Part shown: positions 6,916 to 14,054 of the stretch, one piece after another
Numbering within the stretch: position 1 is the stretch's first letter
Layout of the letters: every line of letters begins with the position of its first letter
Source: an uncultured Clostridia bacterium
GTDB taxonomy: Bacteria > Bacillota > Clostridia > Oscillospirales > CAG-382
Reading direction: 5' to 3'
DNA: 64,000 bases
Assembly (NCBI GenBank): GCA_947628695.1
Contig: CANRAV010000011.1
Coordinates: forward strand, 1-64,000
Notes under the pieces: model-generated
Seen by the model: the letters and a program-made list of their open reading frames with translations, nothing else
Databases searched by the model: none
What the model was told of the DNA's origin: nothing
Program-made: the position numbers and the translations under genes

Positions 6916-8198
6916 TCCGCCGCCTCTGAACTTTCCGGTGCGGAGGCTGCCCTCTCAAAGGAGGACGCGCCCAGGCAAAGGCAGGCTCTTCCGCCCTCCG
7001 CCTTCTCCGCAACTATGCGAAGCGTGCTTGCGCCGGTGACGTCTACGGAGATTTCAAAGGGCTTTGTCTCCTCGCTTATGTGCTCTTTTTTGTACGCAAC
7101 CTTGTCGTCCGTGTAGACGGTGAGCGTTATGTCCAAATCCCTATCGGAATCGGTGGAAACAAAGGCTGTCGCCTTAAGGGTCTTGTACTTGCCGTCGAGG
7201 TTGTAAAGCGCAAAGCTGTCGCAGCGGTAAACTGCAGCTCCGTCATACGTCGCACCGTAGCGATCGTTCACATCTCCCTCGTCGTTCCATGCGTTGTCGC
7301 TCGAAACCGTCACAATATTGGAAAGCGACATAGGCCTTGTGTTCACAAGGTTGTCGTAGGCGGCCTTAAGGGTCGCGTCGGACTCGAACTCCTCCAAAGC
7401 CCTTTCAAGCAGGGAAATGGCGTCGTCCCAGTCGCCGTCTGCGGCAAGCTTGGTTGCCTCTTCGATCTTGTCGGAACGGTATGCGTCAATCGCAGCCGCA
7501 AGCCCTTCCGCAGCCTTTTCGCTGCTTTCGTAGGCCTCTATGGCCCTGTTGTACATATCTATAGCGTCGCTGTACTCTTTATCCTGCATGTATTTTTCCG
7601 CTTTTTCTATGTACTGGTCGCAGTTGTGTATCACGTCTATTTTGTCAGCCGCCTCGCCGGTGACATCTCTTACCGTCTGTCTCGCCTCTGCGCTGTTCGC
7701 AACCGACGAATACATTCCGTTTAACAGGTCGGAAAGGCTTGACGACGAGGAAGAGCCGGAATACACCCCGTAAGAGCGAAGTACAAGCTCCTCTATGCTG
7801 TCTATAACCGCGTCGGCCCTGTCGTAGGTGTAGGAACCGCTTTCATAGCTGCTTGCAGCAGAGTCTGCGGCCTTCTTCAAACCGTCAAGCGACTTCTGCG
7901 ACAGCCTGTCTCCGTTCAGATCCTCCGCGTAAATTTGTATTGCTTCGCTTATGTTGCCCTTCGATATCGCGCGGTTCATCTTCGCCTCCGCGCCGTTGTA
8001 CACCGCCAGGAACACTATAAGCGCAATAACCGCAACAAGCCCGGCCACTATGCCGATCTTCTGCTTCTTGCCAAGCTTTGAAACGGTCTGCTTGACCGTG
8101 TCCGTAAACGACTTGCCGTTTCCTCCAATCGGCTTGCCGCAGTGGACACAGACCTTACCCTTTGCGTCCGTCTCCTTTCCGCAATTCGGACAAAACAT
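6912..8198 (-). CDS. Zinc-ribbon, TPR-like, NPCBM-like membrane protein
   Basis: A 428-aa protein. It begins with a double-CxxC zinc ribbon (MFCPNCGKETDAKGKVCVHC), then one membrane helix (about residues 48-68), then helical TPR-like repeats (KEYSDAIDMYNRAIEAYESS; GDWDDAISLLERALEEFESD). The C-terminal beta domain (about 290-415), with SSDNAWNDEGDVNDRYGATY and DITLTVYTDDKV, resembles NPCBM carbohydrate-binding modules. The topology would place the ribbon inside and the repeats and binding domain outside. It is the first gene of the operon continuing with the 27-aa peptide, the lipoprotein and a second zinc-ribbon protein. AGGAGG precedes the ATG. The NPCBM call is from fold-like sequence features only. 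Confidence 0.8.
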   Translation of the reverse strand: MFCPNCGKETDAKGKVCVHCGKPIGGNGKSFTDTVKQTVSKLGKKQKIGIVAGLVAVIALIVFLAVYNGAEAKMNRAISKGNISEAIQIYAEDLNGDRLSQKSLDGLKKAADSAASSYESGSYTYDRADAVIDSIEELVLRSYGVYSGSSSSSSLSDLLNGMYSSVANSAEARQTVRDVTGEAADKIDVIHNCDQYIEKAEKYMQDKEYSDAIDMYNRAIEAYESSEKAAEGLAAAIDAYRSDKIEEATKLAADGDWDDAISLLERALEEFESDATLKAAYDNLVNTRPMSLSNIVTVSSDNAWNDEGDVNDRYGATYDGAAVYRCDSFALYNLDGKYKTLKATAFVSTDSDRDLDITLTVYTDDKVAYKKEHISEETKPFEISVDVTGASTLRIVAEKAEGGRACLCLGASSFERAASAPESSEAAE

Positions 8199-8281
8199 TT
8201 TCGTATCCTCCTTAAATTTTTAAATTTTCCCGTAGAATGCTTAGAACAGACAGAAAAAGCACAAAAACGGCGTATCCGCGC

Positions 8282-8500
8282 TTAACGCTTGGGAAGGTTT
8301 TCCTCCTCCACGGAAATGAATACCTCCGGATTCACGTTAAGAGCAAGGCAAATAGCACGCAGATCGTCCGCGTAAAGCTTTCTCCTCCCGTTCATTATGG
8401 CGTTGAAAGTCACAGCCGAAAAGCCGGACTTGCCGGCAACCGCAGCCTGCTTCAGGCCGTTGGTGTTAATATAAGCCTTAACCTTTTCGTATACCTTCAC
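8282..8500 (-). CDS. Small XRE-type helix-turn-helix regulator
   Basis: A 72-aa DNA-binding protein that is little more than one HTH domain: QAAVAGKSGFSAVTFNAIMN is the helix-turn-helix, followed by DDLRAICLALNVNPEVFIS. It begins with GTG, with GAAGGTG five bases upstream. It is transcribed away from a second HTH gene (8588-8914) across a 90-base region holding the shared 17-base motif. It may repress itself and nearby genes. Confidence 0.85.
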   Translation of the reverse strand: MKVYEKVKAYINTNGLKQAAVAGKSGFSAVTFNAIMNGRRKLYADDLRAICLALNVNPEVFISVEEENLPKR

Positions 8501-8509
8501 ACCGACACC

Positions 8510-8526
8510 TTCTTCTACAGAAAAAC
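8510..8526 (-). promoter_or_regulatory. Second copy of the shared 17-base motif
   Basis: Identical to 5326-5342 (GTTTTTCTGTAGAAGAA on the minus strand). Its 3' end runs into the ribosome site of the HTH gene at 8282-8500. It is a candidate operator for one of the two neighbouring HTH proteins. Confidence 0.4.
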
Positions 8527-8537
8527 TTGAATTTCTA

Positions 8538-8566
8538 TTTACTTTTTCGCGTTTAACGTGTATAAT
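8538..8566 (+). promoter_or_regulatory. Promoter of the HTH gene at 8588-8914
   Basis: TTTACT (8538-8543) and TATAAT (8561-8566) are separated by 17 bases. Because the -10 box lies at 8561-8566, a translation start at the ATG overlapping it (8558) is unlikely. Confidence 0.7.
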
Positions 8567-8587
8567 GATAATGGCGAGGTGAAGGCT

Positions 8588-8914
8588 TTGAAAGAGATGC
8601 GATACAGTATAGGCAACAGAATACGGAAGTACCGCGAGAATATTGGCATAAGCCAGAAAGAGCTTGCGCGGCGCATTGGGGTTACAAACAGCCGTGTCTC
8701 AAATTGGGAGCAGGGCGTAAACAGGCCGGATGCAGATATTTTGGTCAAGCTTTGCGTTGCGCTTTCGGTGTCGCCAAGCGAGCTTTTGGATGTGCATTTA
8801 AGCGACGATGACCTGTCGGAGCACGAATGGCGGCTTGTGCGTGCATACCGCGAGAAGGACGGTATGCGCAACGCCGTTGACACGCTTTTGGGTTTGAATG
8901 AAAATACCAAGTAA
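8588..8914 (+). CDS. XRE-family helix-turn-helix regulator
   Basis: A 108-aa regulator. The HTH is IRKYRENIGISQKELARRIG followed by VTNSRVSNWEQGVNRPDADI, the classic Cro/CI pattern; the rest is a short helical tail that could dimerise. The TTG start at 8588 is chosen because GAGGTGA (8575-8581) sits seven bases before it and the earlier ATG falls inside the promoter. It is divergent from the small HTH gene at 8282-8500. Confidence 0.85.
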   Translation: MKEMRYSIGNRIRKYRENIGISQKELARRIGVTNSRVSNWEQGVNRPDADILVKLCVALSVSPSELLDVHLSDDDLSEHEWRLVRAYREKDGMRNAVDTLLGLNENTK

Positions 8915-8999
8915 AGCTTCCTAAAAACACCCTAAGCTTGACAAAGCCGCGCCGTTACTGTATAATAATGAACAGCGTATTTACGCGGAAAGGAGCGCT

Positions 9000-9995
9000 T
9001 TGCCCTCGTTCCGGCAAAGCCGTGCAGAAAAAACGATGAAAAGATGTATAGCTTCGGCACTTTTGTGCCTTGCCGTTTTGCTTTCGGCATTTTCGCTTGC
9101 CGTTTCGGCAGAGAACAATGTCGACACCCCCATTGCGGATATAGGGATTTATGCGGACGAGACCGTTCAGGTCGGTAGCAACTTTACGGTCGAGATTTAT
9201 GTGGAGAACATCACTGCCGCAAACGGCGTCATAGGCAATGACCTTCCGCTTTCCTACGACAGGGACAGGCTTACTATCCGGTCTGTCGACTGTGTTTTCC
9301 CGGCCGCCTGGGGAGATAATGGGCTGTTCTTGGGCAAGACCGCTTTTGACGAGTACCCCTATTACCTGCGCTCGCTTCCGGATGTCGACGACGCTGTCGA
9401 AAATTCGGCTTACTGGGTCAAGGAGAGCAAGCAGCTTGGCTACAAGGTCACGTTTTCGGCCGATAAGACGGGCGAGGCGTTTGTCGCAGTGGAGAACGAC
9501 CCCGCAGGCAGGGATCTTATCTTCCTCGTTACGGGCGTCGAGACCGACAATTACACCGCTAACGGCGCAAGGATAAATATAAATATCACGAACGAGCCGG
9601 TAGAGAGCAAGCCCGACGAAAGCAGCGTCGCCGAAGGCAGTGTCGCCGAAAGCAGCGCAGAAGAAAGCAGCGCGGCAGAGAGCAGCGAGACATCCTCCGA
9701 GGAGCCAAGCGGCTCCGAGGACAGCGCGGAAAGCAGCGAAGAGTCTGCGGAATCTTCAACCTCTGCCGACGACAGCACGCTTGACGAAGCGTCCTCCGCC
9801 GACGAGAGCGCGGAATTCTCGGTCGGCACGGCGTCTTCGGAAAGCAGCGTAGAAAGCCGCGACGCAGAAAATGACGGCGGCAAAAACGGGCCGAAGCCCG
9901 CGGTCATCATAGCCGTTGTCGCCGTGGCCGTTGTCGCCATCGCCCTTGCTCTCGTCTTCGCATTCGTAGCAAAGAAAAAGAAACAGCAGTCGTAG
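9000..9995 (+). CDS. Membrane-anchored cohesin-like surface protein
   Basis: Secreted protein of 331 aa (TTG start with AAAGGAG seven bases upstream; an ATG at 9036 is the alternative). Order: signal peptide (about residues 13-37); a cohesin-like beta domain (about 43-200) with VGSNFTVEIYVENI, LPLSYDRDRLTI and FPAAWGDNG; a Ser/Glu-rich spacer (about 202-295); a membrane helix with a KKKKQQS stop-transfer tail. The domain is homologous by eye to that in the protein at 51853-53166. A cohesin-like module held at the membrane on a flexible stalk would suit a docking site for secreted dockerin proteins, three of which occur in this window. Binding is not shown; such domains are also found in proteins unrelated to cellulosomes. 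Confidence 0.8.
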   Translation: MPSFRQSRAEKTMKRCIASALLCLAVLLSAFSLAVSAENNVDTPIADIGIYADETVQVGSNFTVEIYVENITAANGVIGNDLPLSYDRDRLTIRSVDCVFPAAWGDNGLFLGKTAFDEYPYYLRSLPDVDDAVENSAYWVKESKQLGYKVTFSADKTGEAFVAVENDPAGRDLIFLVTGVETDNYTANGARININITNEPVESKPDESSVAEGSVAESSAEESSAAESSETSSEEPSGSEDSAESSEESAESSTSADDSTLDEASSADESAEFSVGTASSESSVESRDAENDGGKNGPKPAVIIAVVAVAVVAIALALVFAFVAKKKKQQS

Positions 9996-10038
9996 AACTG
10001 CCGCCTAACCGAACAAAGTAAAACCTAACAAAAAAAGG

Positions 10039-10073
10039 AAAGGCATGCTGCCGTATTTCGGAAGCATGCCTTT
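10039..10073. terminator. Terminator after the cohesin-like gene
   Basis: AAAGGCATGCT and AGCATGCCTTT form an 11-bp stem with extra pairs in the loop, followed by T's on the plus strand. It can also serve the minus-strand gene ending at 10098. Confidence 0.85.
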
Positions 10074-10097
10074 TTGTGTGCTTTTATCGAGCAGTTT

Positions 10098-10379
10098 TTA
10101 AACTATGCTGAGAGAAATTACTAAATAGATAACCCAAGCAACAATACCGGCGATACCGCATGCGCGCGCACGGTTGGGGCATTCCCTGTGCTTGACCGGC
10201 CAGTAGATCATGCCGAACAGGGGGATAAGTATTGCGAGAATTACAAGACCAACGCTTACCTTGTCCTCCACATAGCCCTGCATAGGCTGCTGCGGTTGCT
10301 GCTGAACGGCACAGCCACACTTCACGCAGATAACTGCGTTATCGTCGATTTGGTTGCCGCAGTTGGAACAGAATTTCAT
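10098..10379 (-). CDS. Small zinc-ribbon membrane protein
   Basis: A 93-aa protein with an N-terminal zinc ribbon (MKFCSNCGNQIDDNAVICVK followed by CGC), a glutamine/proline linker and two hydrophobic helices. The second part (GLVILAILIPLFGMIYW, then KHRECPNRARACGIAGIVAW) is a recurrent small membrane domain in Firmicutes. GGAGG precedes the ATG at 10379. It is a paralogue of the gene at 10560-10886, lying 180 bases downstream of it. Confidence 0.85.
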   Translation of the reverse strand: MKFCSNCGNQIDDNAVICVKCGCAVQQQPQQPMQGYVEDKVSVGLVILAILIPLFGMIYWPVKHRECPNRARACGIAGIVAWVIYLVISLSIV

Positions 10380-10559
10380 GGTTTTCCTCCTTTCAATCAT
10401 ACATTTTTATGCTTTACGGGCGGAATCCGCCGCATCGGCACTGATTTTTTTGCGCTGCCGCCCCCTGCAAAACCCCGACGGCTTTTACAACCCGCACCTC
10501 GGGCAGGTGCAGGCTGCGCAAATTTTAAAGGAAAAACGCAGCAATATACTAAAAAGTGC

Positions 10560-10886
10560 TTAATACATATACGAATAGACGCTTGAATAGACGCTTGAAA
10601 AGACACTTACATAAATTATTACTGCGATGACAATGCTTGCCACCCAGGAGATAATCCCGGCAATGCCGCAGGCACGCGAACGCTTGGGGCATTCCTTGGA
10701 CTTGACCGCCCAGTAGATTATACCGAACAACGGAATGAGTACCGAGAGAATTACAAGGCCAACGCTTACACTGTCGTCTGTATAGGCGTACAAGGGCTGT
10801 CGCGGTTGATTGACAGCGCAGCCGCAGTTGAGGCAGATAACGGCATTGTCGTCAATCTCGGCGCCGCAGTGCGTACAGTACTTCAT
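10560..10886 (-). CDS. Small zinc-ribbon membrane protein (paralogue)
   Basis: A 108-aa protein with the ribbon MKYCTHCGAEIDDNAVICLN-CGC, a short linker and two membrane helices with the same IPLFGIIYWAVKSKECPKRS core as its neighbour. The C-terminal tail SSVYSSVYSYMY is unusual. It has its own strong promoter (10964-10992). The two genes are a tandem duplication. The gap between them (10380-10559) holds no gene, only a short GCACCT/AGGTGC palindrome. Confidence 0.85.
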   Translation of the reverse strand: MKYCTHCGAEIDDNAVICLNCGCAVNQPRQPLYAYTDDSVSVGLVILSVLIPLFGIIYWAVKSKECPKRSRACGIAGIISWVASIVIAVIIYVSVFSSVYSSVYSYMY

Positions 10887-10963
10887 TGTTGTTTGCCTCC
10901 ATTAATGTCACAAATTTTTGTTGTTTTCGGGAATTTTTTTAAAATATCTCCCTCTTTCGGCAT

Positions 10964-10992
10964 ATTATAACATATATTTTTAGACGTGTCAA
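10964..10992 (-). promoter_or_regulatory. Promoter of the zinc-ribbon gene at 10560-10886
   Basis: On the minus strand TTGACA (10987-10992) and TATAAT (10964-10969) are 17 bases apart. The element TAGACGT beside the -35 box has an inverted partner ACGTCTA at 11033-11039 near the divergent HTH gene. Confidence 0.85.
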
Positions 10993-11061
10993 CAAAAACA
11001 ACAAATATTTTTATGCAGGTGCATATAGAAAAACGTCTATCATTGTTTTGAGGTGAGAAAA

Positions 11062-11373
11062 ATGACAGACGAAAAGTTCGTAAGGGACAGGATAACCGGT
11101 CTGCGGCTTAAAAAGGGCGTTTCAGAGTACAAGATGAGCTACGACCTCGGTCACAGCAGAGGGTATGTGTACAACATTTCTTCGGGGAAGGCGCTTCCGC
11201 CCATGAAGGAGTTTTTCGCTATATGCGACTATTTCGGCATAACCCCGGCGCAGTTTTTCGACGAGGGGAACGACTGCCCCAATTTGATAAGCGAGGCGCT
11301 TGAAGGTCTTAAACGGCTGGAGGAAAGCGACGTTTTGCTTGTGCTTGAGGTCATAAACAGGCTTAAAAAATAG
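11062..11373 (+). CDS. Divergent XRE-type regulator
   Basis: A 103-aa HTH protein. The domain SEYKMSYDLGHSRGYVYNIS followed by SGKALPPMKEFFAICDYFGI has the XRE layout, then a helical tail ends VLEVINRLKK. GAGGTG (11050-11055) supports the ATG at 11062; the GTG within that site is less likely. It is divergent from the zinc-ribbon gene at 10560-10886 and may control it. Confidence 0.85.
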   Translation: MTDEKFVRDRITGLRLKKGVSEYKMSYDLGHSRGYVYNISSGKALPPMKEFFAICDYFGITPAQFFDEGNDCPNLISEALEGLKRLEESDVLLVLEVINRLKK

Positions 11374-11409
11374 CCCCGGCCTTCTGCGCACGCTTTCTTT
11401 ATAAAACGG

Positions 11410-11445
11410 AAAAGGCACGCTGCCGAGTTTGGCAGCGTGCCTTTT
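11410..11445. terminator. Bidirectional terminator between HTH gene and pepV
   Basis: A perfect 15-bp inverted repeat (AAAAGGCACGCTGCC / GGCAGCGTGCCTTTT) with a 6-base loop and T-runs on both strands, between convergent genes. Confidence 0.92.
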
Positions 11446-11462
11446 GTGTATGCCCTAACGGT

Positions 11463-12866
11463 TTATTTTTCTTCCTTAAGCCTTGCGATGTTAATGGCGG
11501 AGAGGACGAAGATTTTCACAGCGCTTTCAAACTCCGCAACGCTTAAATACTCGTCCCTGTCGTGCGCCTTGCCGCGCCCCTCGCCCAAAAGCCCGCGGTG
11601 CTTTGAAAGCGTAGCCCCGAAGGCCACGGTGTTCGGGAAGCTCCTTGCGTAGGTGCCGCCGCCCATGGTGTAGGGCTTGCTTTCCTCGCCCGTAACGGCC
11701 TCGCAGGCTGCGGTAAGAGCCGCAATCTCCGGCTTTTCGGGGCTGAAGCTGTAGCCCTCGCTGTGGCTTTCGCTTTCAAGAACGCCGCCGTACCTTGCGG
11801 CCGTTTCCGCCGCAGCCGCGGTTATCTTTCCCCAGCTGCCGACAATAGGGAAGCGGACGTTGAAGTTCTGCACAGCCTTCCCGTGCGCTGTGGTAAGAAG
11901 CCCGCCGACGCAGGTAAGATCCTCCATGAGGTCGTCGTGCTGTTCTATGCCAAGCTTCTTCCCCGTAAAGTCGCCGCATATATCGCGGAGGAAGGCAAGC
12001 ATCTTCGCCTCTCCCTCTCCGAAGGTGAGGTTCTCGGCAAGGTAGGCGGCCAGCACGCTTATCGCGTTGACGCCGTCCTCCGGCATGGCGGCGTGCGCCG
12101 TCTTGCCCTCTGCGGAAACCACAGCCTTCCCGTCTGCATACCTTACGGTTATGCCCTCTGCGGCGGGAAGCGAGCCGTCTGCCACGTCCTTCACCACAGC
12201 AAGCGCCTTCCCGGCGACGGCGTTTGTAACCGTGCCGCCGCTTACCGTCTCTATCCTGTCAAGCCCGCAGTCGAAGCGTATGTTCATCTTGCCTATGCCC
12301 TTTTCGCCGCAGCAAACGGGAAACTCGCTGTCCGGCGTGAAGGAGAAGAAGGGCGCTTTATGCGACTTTAAAAAGTGAGGAAGGTCGTTCATCCCTCTTT
12401 CCTCGTCGCCGCCCAAAATAAGACGCACAGAGAACGGAAGCTTTACGCCCTTGTCCTTAAGGAAGCGCATAGCGTAAAGCGCGGCAACCGCCGGCCCCTT
12501 GTCGTCCTCGGTGCCCCTGCCGATAAGCAGGCCGTTTTCCTTCGTCAGCCTGTAGGGCGGATAGCTCCACCCGTCGCCGGCGGGGACGACGTCGACATGC
12601 GCAACTATGCCAAGCTCCTCCTCGCTCTCTCCGTACACTATGCTTGCGCAGTAGTAGTCGTGGTTTTCGGTTTTAAAGCCGTATCCCTTTCCTATTTCAA
12701 GTATCTTGTCTATAGCCGCCGCGCTCCCGTCGCCGAAGACGTGCGCGCCGTTCGGCTCGCACCCGACGCTTTCGATGCTTACGAGGCTGTCAAGGTCGCG
12801 CTCGTACTCGCCCCTTTTGGATACTATGTATTCCTCAACCGCCTTTAAAAGCTCTTTTTCTTCCAT
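11463..12866 (-). CDS. pepV: PepV/Sapep-family dipeptidase
   Basis: Zinc- or manganese-dependent dipeptidase of the M20 family, 467 aa, normal length for PepV. It would hydrolyse dipeptides in the cytoplasm, completing peptide use. Metal-site motifs are visible: LGIVAHVDVVPAGDGW, GRGTEDDKGP (with the bridging Asp) and GGDEERGMND with the catalytic Glu. The lid/dimer domain and the late MGGGTYAR motif, typical of the family, are present. It follows the fumarase-like gene by three bases, as last gene of the 13929-to-11463 operon, and ends at a strong terminator. Confidence 0.93.
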   Translation of the reverse strand: MEEKELLKAVEEYIVSKRGEYERDLDSLVSIESVGCEPNGAHVFGDGSAAAIDKILEIGKGYGFKTENHDYYCASIVYGESEEELGIVAHVDVVPAGDGWSYPPYRLTKENGLLIGRGTEDDKGPAVAALYAMRFLKDKGVKLPFSVRLILGGDEERGMNDLPHFLKSHKAPFFSFTPDSEFPVCCGEKGIGKMNIRFDCGLDRIETVSGGTVTNAVAGKALAVVKDVADGSLPAAEGITVRYADGKAVVSAEGKTAHAAMPEDGVNAISVLAAYLAENLTFGEGEAKMLAFLRDICGDFTGKKLGIEQHDDLMEDLTCVGGLLTTAHGKAVQNFNVRFPIVGSWGKITAAAAETAARYGGVLESESHSEGYSFSPEKPEIAALTAACEAVTGEESKPYTMGGGTYARSFPNTVAFGATLSKHRGLLGEGRGKAHDRDEYLSVAEFESAVKIFVLSAINIARLKEEK

Positions 12867-12869
12867 TGC

Positions 12870-13406
12870 TCAGCTCTCTCCCTTCAAATCGTAAATATTG
12901 CCGCCATATACGTCGGTTGCGACGTAAAGCGGAAAATCCCTGAACACAAGCCTCTTTACGGACTCGCACCCAAGGTGCTCAAAGCCTATGACCTCGCAGG
13001 CCGCAATGCAGCTTGCGGCAAGCGCGCCGGCGCCGCCAAGCGCCGCAAAATACGGGCTGCCGTACTTTACTATTGCCTCCGTCACGGCGGCGCTCCTGCC
13101 GCCCTTTCCTATAGTGGCCGCAACGCCCCTTTTAATAAGCTCGGGCGTGAAGGCGTCCATCCGGCCGGAGGTCGTCGGCCCGAAGGAGCCGCACACCGCG
13201 CCCCTCGGCGTCTGCGTAGGCCCCGCGTAGTATATAACCGCACCCTCAAGCGGGAAGGGAAGCTCCTTCCCCTCGGCAAGAAGCCCGGAAATAAGCTTAT
13301 GCGCAGCGTCGCGCGCGGTGTACACCGTGCCGGACAGAAGCACCTCGTCCCCGGCCTTAAGCTCCTTTGCCGTCTTTTTGATATCCGCCGTGTCAAGCCT
13401 TATCAT
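12870..13406 (-). CDS. Fe-S hydro-lyase beta subunit (fumarase/tartrate dehydratase type)
   Basis: A 178-aa protein matching the C-terminal/beta part of class I fumarases and L-tartrate dehydratases. Motifs: GDEVLLSGTVYTARDAAHK, YYAGPTQTPRG, GPTTSGRMD and GKGGRS. Two-subunit enzymes also need an alpha subunit that carries the 4Fe-4S cluster; none is adjacent or elsewhere in the window, so the partner must be encoded elsewhere or the protein has another role. The start at 13406 overlaps the DivIVA gene by 14 bases. Confidence 0.88.
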   Translation of the reverse strand: MIRLDTADIKKTAKELKAGDEVLLSGTVYTARDAAHKLISGLLAEGKELPFPLEGAVIYYAGPTQTPRGAVCGSFGPTTSGRMDAFTPELIKRGVAATIGKGGRSAAVTEAIVKYGSPYFAALGGAGALAASCIAACEVIGFEHLGCESVKRLVFRDFPLYVATDVYGGNIYDLKGES

Positions 13407-13929
13407 TTCTAACCGCCTTTTCAATCTGAGAAATCGCGTCCTCAAGGATCCTCTTCGTCTGCTCCAGCCCGGAGTTAATAAGCGCGCTCTTCTGCTTAAG
13501 TATGTCCGCAGCGCGAAGCACCGCCGCCGCGTCCTCCCTCGCCTTCGCGCCTATCGCCGCAAGGGTTTGCTCCGCCTTTTCGGAAGCCTCCGCCTCTATG
13601 CGCGCCTTTGCGTCCTCCGCCTCGCGCTTTATCCTTGCCGCCTCGCTTTCCGCAAACAAAAGCTTTTCCCCCATCTTTGCGCAAAGCTCGTCGTATTTGG
13701 CGGCGCTTTCCTCGCACTTCGCCGTCTTCTCGGCAAGCGCGTCCTCAAGCTCGCGAATGCGGCCTTCGTGCTCCGCCTTCATTGCCTCGACCCTGTTAAG
13801 AAGCCGCTTGTACTCGTCCTCCTTTGCCTGCAAGGCCGCAAGATTCTCGTCGCTTACGCGCTTTAAGAACGCCTCGACCTCCTGCTTGTTATAGCCCTTT
13901 TTGGCCTCGCTGAAGAAAAACTCCTGCAT
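13393..13929 (-). CDS. DivIVA-domain coiled-coil protein
   Basis: A 178-aa protein. The N-terminus (KKGYNKQEVEAFLKRVSDE) is the conserved DivIVA/GpsB start that recognises curved membrane, followed by a long coiled coil rich in Ala, Glu and Lys. Such proteins gather at septa or poles and recruit cell-division or envelope factors; which partner is used here is unknown. GGGGAGG precedes the ATG. It is the first gene of a three-gene operon with two metabolic enzymes. Confidence 0.85.
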   Translation of the reverse strand: MQEFFFSEAKKGYNKQEVEAFLKRVSDENLAALQAKEDEYKRLLNRVEAMKAEHEGRIRELEDALAEKTAKCEESAAKYDELCAKMGEKLLFAESEAARIKREAEDAKARIEAEASEKAEQTLAAIGAKAREDAAAVLRAADILKQKSALINSGLEQTKRILEDAISQIEKAVRNDKA

Positions 13930-13958
13930 GGCAATACCTCCCCGCGTTTGTCAATAAC

Positions 13959-13987
13959 ATTCTACCAAGTTTCGCCCTCCTTTGCAA
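13959..13987 (-). promoter_or_regulatory. Promoter of the DivIVA-fumarase-pepV operon
   Basis: On the minus strand TTGCAA (13982-13987) and TAGAAT (13959-13964) are 17 bases apart, about 30 bases before the DivIVA ATG. Confidence 0.6.
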
Positions 13988-14054
13988 GCCTTTTTTGCAT
14001 TTTTTTAATTTTCGCACGGCAGCCGGCATATACATTTCACAAAGGAAGTGCCGT

